A DNA stretch of 64,000 nucleotides from Hypericum androsaemum (taxonomy: Eukaryota > Streptophyta > Magnoliopsida > Malpighiales > Hypericaceae): positions 2,108,001 to 2,172,000 of the forward strand of contig OZ023190.1 of NCBI GenBank assembly GCA_963995505.1. The letters are read 5' to 3'. The translations under genes were made by a program, and so were the position numbers. This document shows, piece after piece, positions 34,173 through 46,878 of the stretch (positions are counted from its first letter, which is position 1; every line of letters starts with the position of its first letter). Under the pieces are notes generated by a model. The model saw only the letters and a list, made by a program, of their open reading frames with translations. It was not told where the DNA came from and ran no database searches.

Positions 34173-35522
34173 TAAGTAAAATTGGTATTTAAACATAAAA
34201 ATATTGCCAACAATAGTAAGTAGTCACTTTTTCTATTTATTGCCTAAAAATGTTTAATGACATTAATCTCATGTCCTATGAATGTACACTAGATAAGATT
34301 TTATTATAGAAGCATATGCAATATGATAAAATTTATCTAATATCTAGTATAAGCATACATCAAATCTGCGTAGGTTTTTTTGTCCATTTTAATCCTTCAC
34401 TTACCTAGCGGGTTGGCCCCGGATGTTTGTCTCGATTTCACTTGTTTGTTGGTTTATAAAGATAGCTATTATGGAAAGATTATTACATCCGTAAGAAGGA
34501 AAAAACAGTAATAATGAATTTTAAATGCACGTATGATTTCCAAAATTAAGTACCTTGGAAAAATCTAAACACTTCTCAATTATGGGGAAAATTCTAAAAA
34601 TTAGGAAAAAATTATGATTTAGTGTAGACAATAAGACCTGGGCTGTTTGTTTCCAATGCACTTTAGATAACTATGTTATTAAATTGAAAAATCATTTGAA
34701 AAATAGCTAAATCCTAATTTGGCAATTTGCTAGCCAAAAGGGGATTCATCCCAATATGCAAAAATTTTAAAATTTATCATCGTAAGAAAATGGCATCAAT
34801 TATAGGAAACAATTCAAACAATTATAGGAAACAATTCAAACAACTCTTTCTATTTAAATTTAAACAGTAATTACTTTAAACTGACAGATTTCACAAATGG
34901 CTAAATTTTATGTTTTCCTATTTTCAAGGAAAGTACGTTAGTTAGCTTTTTTTTAAACTAGGAAACAGGCAAACGTTCAACAAATAATTATACTACTTCC
35001 TTATTTCTGCTTGGCTGCCTTTAAGGGAATTTTTATGATATTTTTGGTAATACTATTTGACATGACTCGAGTTGCTCATGTTTCTTCTATCTCAAAAAAA
35101 AATATTTAAAATTTTAAAAGAAAATAAAAAATTCCAAACAAAAAAGATCAAAACTCTGAATAAGAAATGTTGAGCTTTTTAGACAAAAAAAGAGGCATAT
35201 AAACTTTAGCTTCTTCTACCTTTCCACTTCTCATCAGTTCATCTTTTTTGTCTCCTTTTTCTTTGTGGGGTTGGAACCTCTCCCTCTCCCTCTCCTAGTC
35301 TTCTTCTGGCATCAACATCACTGTACAGTCTCTCTCTCTCTCTCTCTCTCTCTCCAAGTGAACTCCAAAGTCTCAATCTTTGAACCTTCAACACTAAGAA
35401 AGATCAAAACTTTCCTCTCCCTGTTGACCCTTTCCTAGTCTTTTATCCATCTATAGACCAAATAAAAAGAACCCAGCTTGGGAATTTCTGGCTCTTAAAT
35501 TTATTCCATCTGGGTCCCTTCA
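34173..35522. other. Upstream region of the response-regulator gene
   Basis: AT-rich spacer passes into a pyrimidine-rich stretch (35210-35500) that is probably the promoter-proximal region and 5' leader of the gene at 35523. It contains the CT microsatellite at 35329-35355. Confidence 0.5.
35329..35355. repeat. (TC)n microsatellite in 5' leader
   Basis: About 13 TC units, roughly 170 bp upstream of the response-regulator start codon. CT-rich leaders are common in plant genes. Confidence 0.9.
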
Positions 35523-38500
35523 ATGGCCGTGGAGGACAATAACGGTGGAAGTAGTGGCGGAGGCGGCGGATTCAGTGAAATTGGAGTTGGTATGCGAGTT
35601 TTGGCCGTTGACGATGACCCAACTTGTCTCGCTGTTCTAGAGGGATTGCTTCGTAAATGCAAATACCAAGGTAATTATAAGACAAAAAGCTTCAGCCTTT
35701 TAACCCAAGTTTTGTAATTTAATGAATGTTTTTATGACATGGGTTGTCTTTAGTTTTCCTTTTTCTCTGAAGGGTTTCCTTTGATTTGGTTGGACTCTAT
35801 TTTGTTTGGTGTAATTCGAAGTTTGACCGTTGTGGGGGGGACCAAATTGAAATCTGAATCGATTGCTGCAATTGACCTCAGCTTTTTGTTTTTCTGATTG
35901 GCCGAATTTATTTTCTTTTGGTCCTTGTTAGACTCAGATTGTCTGTTTCTCAATCTTGGGTGATCTTGTGGATTATTGATCTTTGGATCCCAATGTGGAC
36001 ATTATAACATGTTTCCATAGTTATGGTTTCTTCGATGAATTCCGTGTTTTCTTACATTTTCTTGTTTTGTGCTGTTCAGTTACAGTCACCAATCAAGCAA
36101 TCAAAGCTCTTAATTTATTGAGGGAGGACAAGACCAGATTCGACTTGGTTATTAGCGATGTTAGCATGCCTGATATGGACGGATTCAAGCTCCTCGAACT
36201 TGTGGGGATCGAAATGGACCTACCCGTTATCAGTAAGCAACTCTTTAAAACGCAGCTAATAATCGATGAATTCACTATTCAGATTGATTAGAATTCAGGA
36301 TAAAATGTAGCAGAAGATTATTATATAAAAAAAGAAATCTTGGCCTTTGAAAATGATAATTCTCTGGTGCATACTTTTAACAGTGCTGTCCCAGTATAGC
36401 GATAAGGAGTTTGTATACAGGGGAGTTACGCATGGAGCTGTCGACTATTTGGTGAAGCCAGTGAGACTTGATATGGTGCAGAACATATGGCAACATGTGA
36501 TCAGGAAAAAGAAATCGAACCCAGGAGATCCGAACAATTCAGCCGACAATAGGGGCCAAGATGTAGTGGGAGATGGTGGGCAGGCAGTTGCCTCTTCTGG
36601 CAGTACGGACCGCAACACGAAACTGAATCGGAAGCGAAAGGACCAAGATGATGAGGAGGATGAAGGAAGTGATGACAACGAAAATGAGGATGATGAGCAT
36701 GGTAACCAAAAGAAGCCTAGAGTAGTTTGGTCAGTGGATCTGCACAAGAAGTTTGTTGCTGCTGTCAATCAATTAGGGTTTGACAGTAAGTTTCCATATT
36801 TTTACCATCTGCGGGACCATTGTTACAATACACCTTCTGTGGGATAAACTTGTTGTGATTATGACTTTGATGATGCAGAGGCTGTTCCAAAGAAAATCCT
36901 TGACCTGATGAACGTCGAAGGGCTTACAAGAGAGAATGTGGCTAGTCACCTGCAGGTTTTGCCTGTTCCTTTTATCGTTTGACCTTGAATCAAGCGTTGG
37001 GAATTTATCTTGTTTATAATGCCGCCTTCCCTAAATTCTACCGTCTTTATGTTTCATCGCACAAAATCAATATCAGCATCGTACTTGAATCAGAGTTAGA
37101 AAATTATATTGCTTATTACGCCGGCCTTTAATCTTACTGTTTTCATACAGAAATATAGGCTTTACCTGAAGAGACTCAGTGTTGTACCACCACAACAAGG
37201 TAACATGGTCGGTGCATTTGGGGCTAGAGATGCTGCTTTCTTGCGGATGAGTTCAATGGATGGATTTGGAGATTTTCGCAGCTTAAGTGGACCGGGAAGG
37301 GTTTCAAGCACTTCACTTTCATTGTATAGGCCGGGGGTTATGTCTACTAGATTGAACACCACTGGTGGGTTGACCTTGCGAGGAATTACAAACTCAGGAT
37401 TGCTCCAAGGCCATTTGCAAAGTTCCAGCAATTCTTTGAACATTCCTGGAAAGCTCCAGCCGGCTCTTTTATCTGGAAATCAAGCAACTAGTACGTTTCA
37501 TGGGGTCCCATCATCGTTGCAGACTAATCAGCTTCATGGCAACTCCTCTAATCTCCTTGGAGAATATAATGTCAATGGTGATAAATCGGGCTTTACGATT
37601 GCAAATGGCTTTCCAGATGCCAGGGTGACCACTGGTAACTTGGCGAACACGATGTCTAATGTGCCGGGCAACCATCTGATGCTTCAAGTTAACTCACAAC
37701 AGAATCATAATAGGAGATCATTTGGAAACCAACCTTCTCCAAGTGTTCCCTCATCTAACCAGCAATCCTTTGAAGTTGGTATTAGTGGCTCTTCTAGTTT
37801 CATGGACCAGGGTAGATGCAACGAGAACTGGCAAATCGCTGTTCAACTGTCGAAGTTCCCTTCAACAAGTACACCGATAAATGAATCTTTCAATCATGAG
37901 CAGTTATCTGCTCATAACCTGAGGGACAACATATCTACAGCCAGCTCACTCATCAGCAACAATCCAATTGATTTTTCCTGTTCAAATTATCTTCCAGCAT
38001 CCTTAGAGGTCAGCAAGGTAGACATCGAAGGGCAGGCAGGTTCGATCTGTAGTGTAGTCCCGAACACAAATTATGCATCAAAGCAACGGTGGGACGATTT
38101 TAGTCAGGCTAATAGCACAAGCGTTATTAGCTCTTTCGGCAACGTGAATTCAATTGTTTCTGGAAATGCATTTGCTGGTCCATTGCTTCAAGGGATGGAC
38201 CAAAGGAAAAAGCACGAAGGACCCTTCATCGGCCAAATAAATGCTGCTGATCCATCAATTTATCAGCATGCTGAAGTTGAGAGACCAGTCTTGAATCAGA
38301 AACTGAGGTCTAACGAGTATCTGCTGGATCAGACAAAGTCCCAAAATTCCTTCATCCAGAACAACTACGATGGTTTGGATGATTTAATGAGTACGATGAT
38401 CAAGCGGGTATGGCTTTATTTTCAAGCCTTTTCTATGTTTCGCTTACAATTTCTTCTCGTTTATAGTCTTGATTGCAACTTCTGATTGACTGTTTATCTT

Positions 38501-38994
38501 CTTCAACATGTACTTGCTCTCAACTGTTGAATGCGCTTAGTCACCGAGTCGAGTCCCACCCACCCCTCGTCTAACTATGCCGTGAATTTCATGCTTTAAC
38601 TTTAGAAATATTTTTGACGTTCTTTGCAGAAGAATTCGAGTCATCTCACCTTCTTGTGTTATATATATAGATGATGAACTTTGGAGTAAGTGCTACCAGT
38701 GACATTTGGGTTTGGTTTTGTTCTCTTAGTCATCATATTGTCATTGCCATTGTAAAGTTTCCATATCTATCAGCATTCTAGAGTTTGGTCGAATATACAT
38801 TTGTTTAAATTCTTTTGACTGGTGAATTCAATATACTTCAACCCTAGGCCGGAACCTGTCACGTATATTCGTCTTTTCTTGATGCGTCTTTCTGCAGATT
38901 TTTCCAAATTCTAACAATAGCAATCTCATTGCAGGATCCGAGTGAATCCATGCTAATGGACAGCGACTTTGCATTCGACACATACGCGCTCTGA
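35523..38994 (+). CDS. Type-B response regulator (cytokinin signalling transcription factor)
   Basis: Six exons, 35523-35670, 36080-36232, 36384-36785, 36879-36955, 37151-38407 and 38935-38994, join with GT-AG introns into 2,097 nt (698 aa), in frame throughout. The receiver domain (about 24-140) has the acidic pair Asp30-Asp31 in VDDDP, phospho-acceptor Asp76 in ISDVSMPD, Ser103 and Lys125 in LVKPV. An acidic linker with a KRK basic patch follows. A GARP/Myb-like DNA-binding domain (about 212-271) reads [20 protein letters not shown] and ends in [16 protein letters not shown]. The long C-terminus is Gln/Ser/Asn-rich, as in activation regions. In this family phosphorelay from histidine kinases at Asp activates transcription of cytokinin-responsive genes in the nucleus. 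Architecture and length match the ARR1/ARR2/ARR10/ARR12 group; I cannot assign the exact orthologue. Confidence 0.95.
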
Positions 38995-40886
38995 TCAATG
39001 GTGTACGCTAACGTTGTTTCTCCGCCGGAGCCATCCTGTAGTCTATTGTTAACCTTGCTTTTCTCTCTTTCAGCCCTGCTCTTCTTACTGTACTTTACCC
39101 TTCTGTTTTCTTTCCATGATTCATCTTGCATTCGGGTTCACCCGCCGGAAACTAGTTCCGGCCGATGTTACTCGGATTCTTGATTCTTCCATGTCCGCTT
39201 ATTTGGGACTTGCTGAATAATTGGATGTAGAAATTGCCAAGCCCTCCTTGTGGTTATTTGGCCCGCGGTCCACGTGTCGGACTCTGACTTACCGTTGCTG
39301 CAGTTTGGCTGCCATTTTACTGACAATGCATCTTCCTGACCTTAGAGGCAGACTCATTGTCTGTGATTTTCATGCAAGTTTTAATGCATCAAGAATGCCC
39401 TTTTCAGTTTCTCAAAAAAAAAGAAAGAAAGAAAGTAAGAATGCCTTTTCCTCTCTCACACAAAAGAGTAGGTCCCACCATTGATTGGTTTTAGGGCAAA
39501 TTATTTTCCGGTCCCTGCTTTATGCACAATGATCGTTTTTGGCAATCCGGACTCGAGAATAATATTAAACAAAAAAATGAGGATGAAAAATTAATATTTA
39601 AAGTAGTGGAGACTTCAATTGTAATTTGTGCATCAGCAGAGATCAAAGTTAATTTGCCTTTGGTTTTAAGTATCTGAAAAGGGTTGACCTTCTAGAGAGA
39701 GAATCTCCGATATCCCTTGTCTTCGGTTCGCTGTACGATGATGCTGACAGCTTGTTCCAGGAGGTGAGATTGTTATTTTTCCGATGATCCTGTAGTATCT
39801 GCCGCAAAATCTCGAATAATAATTAATTTAGAATCGACTATTTGTAACAAAGCTTCAATAACTAATTTATAATCAAATAAAATAACGCCATATTAATGAT
39901 TGATTAATTCATAACCGAATGTTTTTAATTCTATTTTTTTCTCTCTACCAATTTTAGAATTATATAATTTAAGTTGGTGACGGCGCGTTATCAATGCTTT
40001 TTTCAGTGTACATAATAACTGTGTAGTTTCTTTTCTTCGGTAATGATAAAAACAGTGCAGGTCGTGATTCATAATTCTGCTCTTTTTTTTTTGGGTCCAT
40101 ATGATATCCGAACATTAGCATACATGATTAATTTGAGTTCGAGCCGAACTAAAACACAACTCTTATCGAACTTTAATGCACCCGCATTTTGAAAACTTGA
40201 ACTCGAGGTCTCTAACTCAACTCTAGTGGATGTTATAAAAGATACGACTTTGGATAGACATAAGATGAAGGTCTAATTGCTGAACGCCAAAACGTAGGAT
40301 GAAGATTGGTTTAACATCCTTAATCACCATTACTTCAAGTTAAATACAAAGATCATTTCAAGATTTCATCTACAAGCTATCTATACTATAAAATGATGTC
40401 ACAAGGAGAATAATCTTGCATTTATCAGCAACTCCCTGGGACCAACATTATCTTGCATCCAGAAACAATCAAACTAGAACCAGCCAAACTTTTGAACAAT
40501 CACATGCTTCTAAGGTTGAACAAGAAACCCGATAGTTTTCGACTCTGAAAATAGAGATCTCACCAACAAAAAAAAGGTTGACCATCAGGAAAAAAGAAGC
40601 CAATAACAATAACACCAGAACAAGGTATACATAGGCAAAATTTATAGAGATCAGCTACAAAATGTCTATGGAGTAGTGTAAAGAAATAAATACATCCCAT
40701 TTGCTTGAATTCTCAAGACACCTAAAGCAAAGAGCCATAGGGAGACAGACAGGATGAAGCAATCCAATTAAGCTCTTTTTAGTGACTTCAAGCAATTTGC
40801 TTGCGTGCAAGGATCAAGAGTCAGGATGAACGATTTACTGCATCTGAGTTGGGACAAGTGTAAATTTTTATACACAAAGTTACCGT
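38995..40886. other. 3' flanks of two convergent genes
   Basis: The start is probably the response regulator 3' untranslated region. The segment before 40887 is probably the 3' untranslated region of the minus-strand DUF1068 gene. The middle is AT-rich with an AGAAA-type simple repeat near 39418. No further gene is seen. Confidence 0.5.
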
Positions 40887-43779
40887 TTATTCTCCTTCCC
40901 AACCGAGTTGGCGGGCTCTCCGCTCCCACTCGGAAGTGATCTTCCTCTCCCTGATCAGGAATGCCTCGGCTCGTTCTCTAGCTTCCTCGCACGTTTCAGT
41001 GGCAGTGTTGCACTTTTCAGCTTCCTTTTGATACTGAGAAGCCACCCTCTTCGCCTCTCCAAACGTGACATTCATGTGCCGTGCATGCTCTACAGCAACC
41101 AACTCTTGCAATTTCAACTCCTCTGTTAAAAGGTCCACAAACTGCTTTTCCATTTCTTTCTTCAGATCAGGGTCATTACTTCCACAGTCTGTTGGGACAT
41201 CATGAAGTAACATATTAGCAAGTTCATGCAGGCATACGATTGTCGCACCAATCACGCAAGGATCAAGCGAAGTTAGATGATTTTGACAGATATGAGCCTT
41301 TTCTGAAATTGAGGGGGGGCACACCTCAAAGTGCACCAAATACTTTCAATTTAATAGATCAAAGTTCAAACTCTCGGAAAAGAAAAACGATCAAAAAAAA
41401 CTTTTGGCAAACATATAAACAATGTTTTTTCCTTTCGTAGCTTCTTCCGATGGCCCATTGTCCACTGGAGTTGAAGTTGCTCATCAGAAGGCACAATATG
41501 ATTATACTTCCATTTTGGTTTAGTAGAAACGATTATTTGATGTAAGCAGGTAGCTAAGTACTTGAAGAACATACTTTGAAGTTGACATGAAAAAACCTCA
41601 ATACTGCAGAATTATCTAAGTTTTGTTGACTAATCCAGCAGAAGATGCCATCTACCTTGGATATAAGAAACACTTTCATACAGGGAACCAATGTGACCGA
41701 TCAAATAACAAGGAGTCCTTTTTGTGCAGGTAAAGAAACTTTGAAATGAAGCATGCGGTAGACTTGTCGTGCCACGAGTACAACAAATACAATTTGGGCA
41801 ATTGCATTATAAAGGGTACATATCTAACCTGTAACTGATAGATTAACGAGACCTGCAAGCACGGACAAGATATAAACAATAAACGGATTAGTGAGAAGGA
41901 AGCAAAACATTTTCTTAATGAACATGCATAGTCACACACTAAATAATTTACAGCTGATTCAATTAGCAAGATAACATCTGAATTCTAACCTAGTACCTAG
42001 TCTGAAGACATAAAGCGTAAAATAACAGAACCAGTTGAAAAACAACGAAATGATGACACAATTGAGATAATTGCTTGTCTCTTTCATGGTAGTACTGGTA
42101 GACCAATTCATGTGGTAGATACATATGAGATTCACCAATAATCATACCTCCCACACATAGCAATATAAATAAAATGGAAAAGGACCAAGTGAAATTGGCA
42201 CAGTGTGCTTATTCATCAGCAAAAAAAAGTAAAGAAGGAACTCAGGAAAATTTGATTTCCAAGAGTCTAAAAGTAAATATCATGGATCGAATTGTCTTGA
42301 GTTTTTATCTAGTCAATTTATTTGCCAGGTCCTCAACAAGAATAAGGAAGAGATGGTTGAATACACTACATTAAGAAAAACAAAAAAAGTTGCTTTTGCA
42401 ACATTTAAGGCAATCCTCTTTTGTGATTTTTGGTCCGATATGATTACAGCCGACCTTATCAGGAAGAGCATTGTCCTCCAATGTACTCTGATGAAAATCC
42501 TCCACGACCACTCCTGAGAAGAAGGATAAAGAAAAGACAGCTACTTGGCAGGACCATTTCTTAGCGTGTTCAATGATTTTTCTGAAATGATTCCATATAG
42601 GACCACTCTTGTTAATACTTGTACTTCGGATTGTATCGAGGTACACAGATATAGAATTTAAATCTGTTCAATGGGGCTCTACCAAAAAAAGAAACAAGAG
42701 GGCAGTGTTTTGTTGAAGATGCTTCTAACATCAATATAAAGACGAGCGGATACGGAAGGCAGAAGTAGTCGAAGGAAAAACTAGTAATCGTGGTAGGGAA
42801 ATAGACACTCAACTATACAAAACCACTCAAATGGAGGACCAAAACAAGTAATTTGACTGTGGAGAAAAGCCGAATCTTCATCAAGCATCCAAGTGAGATC
42901 TTGCTTAACCTCACATAGGGACTCAGTTGAAGCCAGATGCACGACGATGCTATACATCCTAAGCTCCGAAGTCACAGATTCCCCAAGCTGGAAAAGACTT
43001 CAGCCACATAGCAAGCAGATCCCAACAACAAAAAAACCCATAAACCAGGCAACACCAAATCCAAAACAATTCAGTTCACTATAAAAGCTAGGACTAATGA
43101 AACCCCAAGATCCAAACTTCACAAAGGCAACAGATCAAGCACCATAATTGGCCTAATGGGTACCCCCAGAATTCCACTCAAATCAACAGAACAACAACAA
43201 CCCAGACTCCTGAAACCCCAAGATCCAAACTTTGCAATGACAACAGATCAAGCACCAGAATTGACCAAATGGGTACCCCAGAATTCCACCCAAATCAGCA
43301 GAACAACAACAACAACCCAGAAGCGAGAACACACAAGAAGAACAACAAAGGAGAGAAGGGGACAAACCAGGCACACCAAATCCAAAAACAATTCAGTTCA
43401 CTACAAAGCTAGAACTCCTGAAACCCCAAGATCCAAACTTTACGATGGCAACAGATCAAGCACCAGAATTGGCCAAATGGGTACCCCAGAATTCCTCTCA
43501 AATCAACAGAACAACACAAACCCAGAAGCGAGAAACAACGAAGGAGAGAAGGGGGGACAAACCAGGAGCAATCTTGAAGAGGGAGACAGGAGGAGGGCAA
43601 TCACAGATGCAAGGAGGGCAAGTAGAAGAGGAGGCCTTGGTGGAGGCGGAATTGGAGAGGCCAAAGCTCTTGTTGAACCTCCAGTAGAGGGCGGGCCCAC
43701 ACACCCCAAGAGCTGAAACAACTGCGAAGATCACAAGGCAACACCTCAAGCAACCTCCTCCTCCTGATCTCCTTGACAT
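40887..43779 (-). CDS. DUF1068 family membrane protein (NKS1-like)
   Basis: Three minus-strand exons, 43779-43563, 41852-41829 and 41188-40887, give 543 nt (180 aa) with phases that match only if the 24-nt middle exon is included. The start MSRRSGGGGCLRCCLVIFAV is a short basic head followed by one membrane segment (about 13-33). A CPPCICDCPPP motif and FKIAPG follow, the microexon adds LVNLSVT, and DCGSNDPDLKKEMEKQFVDL begins a long helical, probably coiled-coil region ending in RARQLGWEGE. Arabidopsis members of this family include NKS1, a Golgi protein linked to salt tolerance and cell adhesion; a similar secretory-pathway role is inferred. The TTG two codons upstream of the ATG is not needed as a start. 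No defect is visible. Confidence 0.92.
41829..41852 (-). other. 24-nt microexon of the DUF1068 gene
   Basis: Flanked by AG (acceptor) and GT (donor) on the minus strand. It restores the family-conserved GLxNLSVTD segment and keeps the frame. Confidence 0.88.
43040..43545. repeat. Tandem direct repeats in DUF1068 intron 1
   Basis: A unit starting gaaaccccaagatccaaac recurs at about 43099, 43212 and 43420, each followed by 'caacagatcaagcacca', 'aaatgggtacccc' and 'cagaacaacaa'. A preceding block, 'caattcagttcacta', occurs before copies one and three, so a larger duplication is nested in the array. The intron ORFs here are products of the repeat, not genes. Confidence 0.88.
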
Positions 43780-44200
43780 GTTCAAAAACCCGCCTTAAAG
43801 TTGTTCCCTTTACCCTTTCCCCTTCTTATTGATAAATGCATCCAATCCAAACAAAGTTCTTTCTTTTCTCAGATTCTGTTCTCTTTTTTTCACTTCCTTT
43901 GCGCGTGGAAGTTAGTGCCAGATCTAATGGAGATGCTCTGAACTGAATTGATTTGTTTGATATTGGGGGTTGTGCCGGTGATTTTTTGTCGGTCCACATA
44001 GCAAAAAGAAACTGTTATTTTGAAAAGAATTGCGGACAGTGCATCAGAGTTCTTGTTGATAAAAATTAAAATAAATTAGATCTATTATATGTATTTAAAT
44101 CATCGATGGGATGAAAAATATTCATAGTCATTAATCTTTAATAATTTTTTGTCTATGGTCATTAAACTATTTTTTTCTTTGTGGTTACTGATCTAATACT
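43780..44200. other. 5' flank of the DUF1068 gene
   Basis: Probable promoter and leader of the minus-strand gene, followed by AT-rich DNA. No specific site is assigned. Confidence 0.45.
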
Positions 44201-44251
44201 AAACTAAATTATTTTTGTCTATGGTCATTAAGCTATTTTTTTTCTTTCGAT

Positions 44252-44972
44252 TGTAGATGAACTGACTATCCTAAGCAATGGCTCAGTCCCGGCCAGGAAT
44301 AGTGGTGTCATTGCTGCAGTCAAGGACATCCAGCAGGGGAAGGCATTAGCGACCGGAAACACCACTGCTCCAATGTTGACTGCCTCCGAAAAAGTCTCTG
44401 CCAGCCGTTCTGCACCGTCAGTACTACATGGGCTGACCAACACAGCCTCTACAAAGGCTGATAGCCAGCTGCAGGGGACCAACCGACCCTCCCGACAACA
44501 GGCAGCCGCTGCATCACTACCCGAAAATCAGCAGTTCACACATCATGGAAATCCTTTTTACGCTGAAACGCCTGCTACCAATCCTGCTGCTACTCTAGCC
44601 TCTGACATTACCTTGGTCCCCACCCTCTCCAACCCAACCGACCTCCCGATGCCCCAGGTTGAACCCACTTCAGTAGCTATCTCGACTGTCCCAAGTGTGG
44701 GTTCTTTGGAAGGAACTTCGAGCCAAACTACACTTAGTCGCATGAAGGCAAAGGCAAGGGAAAAACCTAGTTTCATTCCGAGTTTAGCCCCGCAGAAAAC
44801 TGGGTCTTTAAAGAAGGCCTCCCTCGACACGGCCCTTAAGACCCGAGCATGCACATCTGGTCAGCGGACGAAGAAGGTGGCAGGCTCGGGCCGGGCTAAG
44901 AAGATGACAACACAAGGAGGTTCAGAGGTTGAGGCAAGCTTGCGGACGACTAGTCGGAAGCACTTCTGGTGA
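44252..44972 (+). pseudogene. LINE ORF1 C-terminal part
   Basis: An open frame runs to the stop at 44970-44972 and is rich in Ser, Thr, Ala and Pro, with a Lys/Arg-rich end (TRACTSGQRTKKVAGSGRAK). This is typical of the variable C-terminus of plant LINE ORF1 proteins. The RNA-binding domain and CCHC knuckle expected upstream are absent. Confidence 0.6.
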
Positions 44973-46878
44973 CAAATCCTGTCTCACTAACCTATGTTTC
45001 TCCTTACATGAATTCATTTTTTGCAGGGAAATATGATGCGGGTATAGAGGAGGATGCAGAGAATTTGCAAGATAACTCGACTACGGACCGCGAAGACCGT
45101 TATCGGTTGGGGCATTAACGCCCTCGTATCTCTCTTCCTGTCCCTGCTTTTAATTAATGTCACATAATAAAATTTTGTTGTGGAATTGCCGCGGAGCGGG
45201 TAGTTCTAGGTTTCTTTTATCTATGAAAATAGTTCTGTTGCAACATAGACCAGTGATCTTAGTGCTTTTCGAGCCTCAGGTTTTTGGCTTCACTGATGAC
45301 CGTGTATGCAGGCAGCTTGGCTTTTCTAACTTTGATAGGGTTGAAGCTGTTGGGAGGAGTGGTGGCATCTGGCTATTCTGGCAAGCTCCTACTGTTAACT
45401 TGTCTGTGGTATCCAAACACCGTCATTTTATCCATGTAGCTGTTTCCGTAGGCCAGCGCTCTTTTTACCTGACTGCAGTCTATGCTAGCCCTCGGCCGGC
45501 CGAGAGGCAGCTATTATGGGATGAGCTTACAGGCATGGGGATGTCTATGTCGCAGCTTTGGGTTCTTGGAGTTGATTTTAATGACATCAATTGTATGGCG
45601 GAGCGCCAAAGAGGGTCAGGTACTTTGACTAATCAGAATTTGGCTTTCACTGAGTATATTGATGTGCTTGGTCTTATTGATGCAAGATATATTGGCTCAC
45701 CTTTTACTTAGGTCCACGGGCGGGAAATTGGTACAAGGATCTCGAAATGGTTAGATAGGGTGTTATGTAATGTTGGCTGGCAAACGGAGTGGCTTGAGGC
45801 TACTATCCATCATTTGCCTCGCCATGGGTCAGACCATTGTCCTCTCCTGTTGGATTTGCAGCCGCAAGTTATCTCTGGTAGACGTGAATGCCCGTTTCAA
45901 TTTCAAGTAGCATGGTTCCTGCATGAGGGGTTCTTATCTTCTGTATCATCTCAATGGCGCCATCAAGAACCTGCGAGTGTGGCATTGGAGTCCCTCACTA
46001 CAGCTTTGGTTAAATGGAACAAGGAAATTTTTGGCCACATTTTCGGAAGGAAATCTCGTTGCTTGGCCTGACTTGAGGGCGTGCAGAGGGCTCTAGATGG
46101 GCGCACCATAACAGGACTCCTTAAGTTGGAAGGGAAACTACAAAAAGAGCTCAATGGGATTTTGGAGCAGGATTCTCTTCTATGGTACCAGAAGTCTAGG
46201 GCGGAGATAGGGGAATAGAGTGCAGAGTCTTATTGGCCCCACAGGAGAATGAATATGGGATCAGGAGAACTTGTGCTCTTTGGCTGTTGCCCACTTTGGG
46301 AAGCTGTAGTCGGAAGAGGATTTCAGTCGTCCAGTATTTCCTTATCAAAATAGCTTTCTCAATCTATCGGAGGAGAGGAGGTCCCGACTATGCTTACCGA
46401 TCTCCGCTGGAGAGGTCCAGGATAGTCTCTTTCAGATGGCCCCGTATAAGGCACCAGGAGAGGATGGCTACCAGGCAGTCTTTTTTCAGCGCCTTTAGGA
46501 AACTGTAGAGAGTTTAATATGTTTGAAGGTGCAGGAGTTCTCTCAGACAGGGGTACTACCAGCGCAACTAAATACCACTTTGTTAGCGCTTATTCCGAAG
46601 ATACCTAGCCCAGAGACTATTGCACAGTTTCGACCCATTAGCATGTGAAGTGTACTTTACAAGATTATCACAAAAACTCGAGTTAACTAACTTAAGCCAC
46701 TACTGAACAATATGGTCAGCCCTTTTCAGTCTAGCTTCATACCAGGAAGGGTCATGGCAGATAACATTGTGATCCTAAGGGAGACTGTTCATTCTATGGC
46801 ACGTCGGACAGGACCGGTGGGCTGGATGGTGATAAAGTTGGATCTTGAGAAAGCCTACAACTGACTGAGCTGGGGATT

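Noticed and set aside
36445..36768. Minus-strand ORF of 107 codons
   Set aside because: Shadow of the acidic linker exon of the response regulator.
43156..43716. 186-codon plus-strand ORF rich in Thr, Gln and Arg
   Set aside because: It is produced by the intronic tandem repeat and the antisense of exon 1 of the DUF1068 gene.
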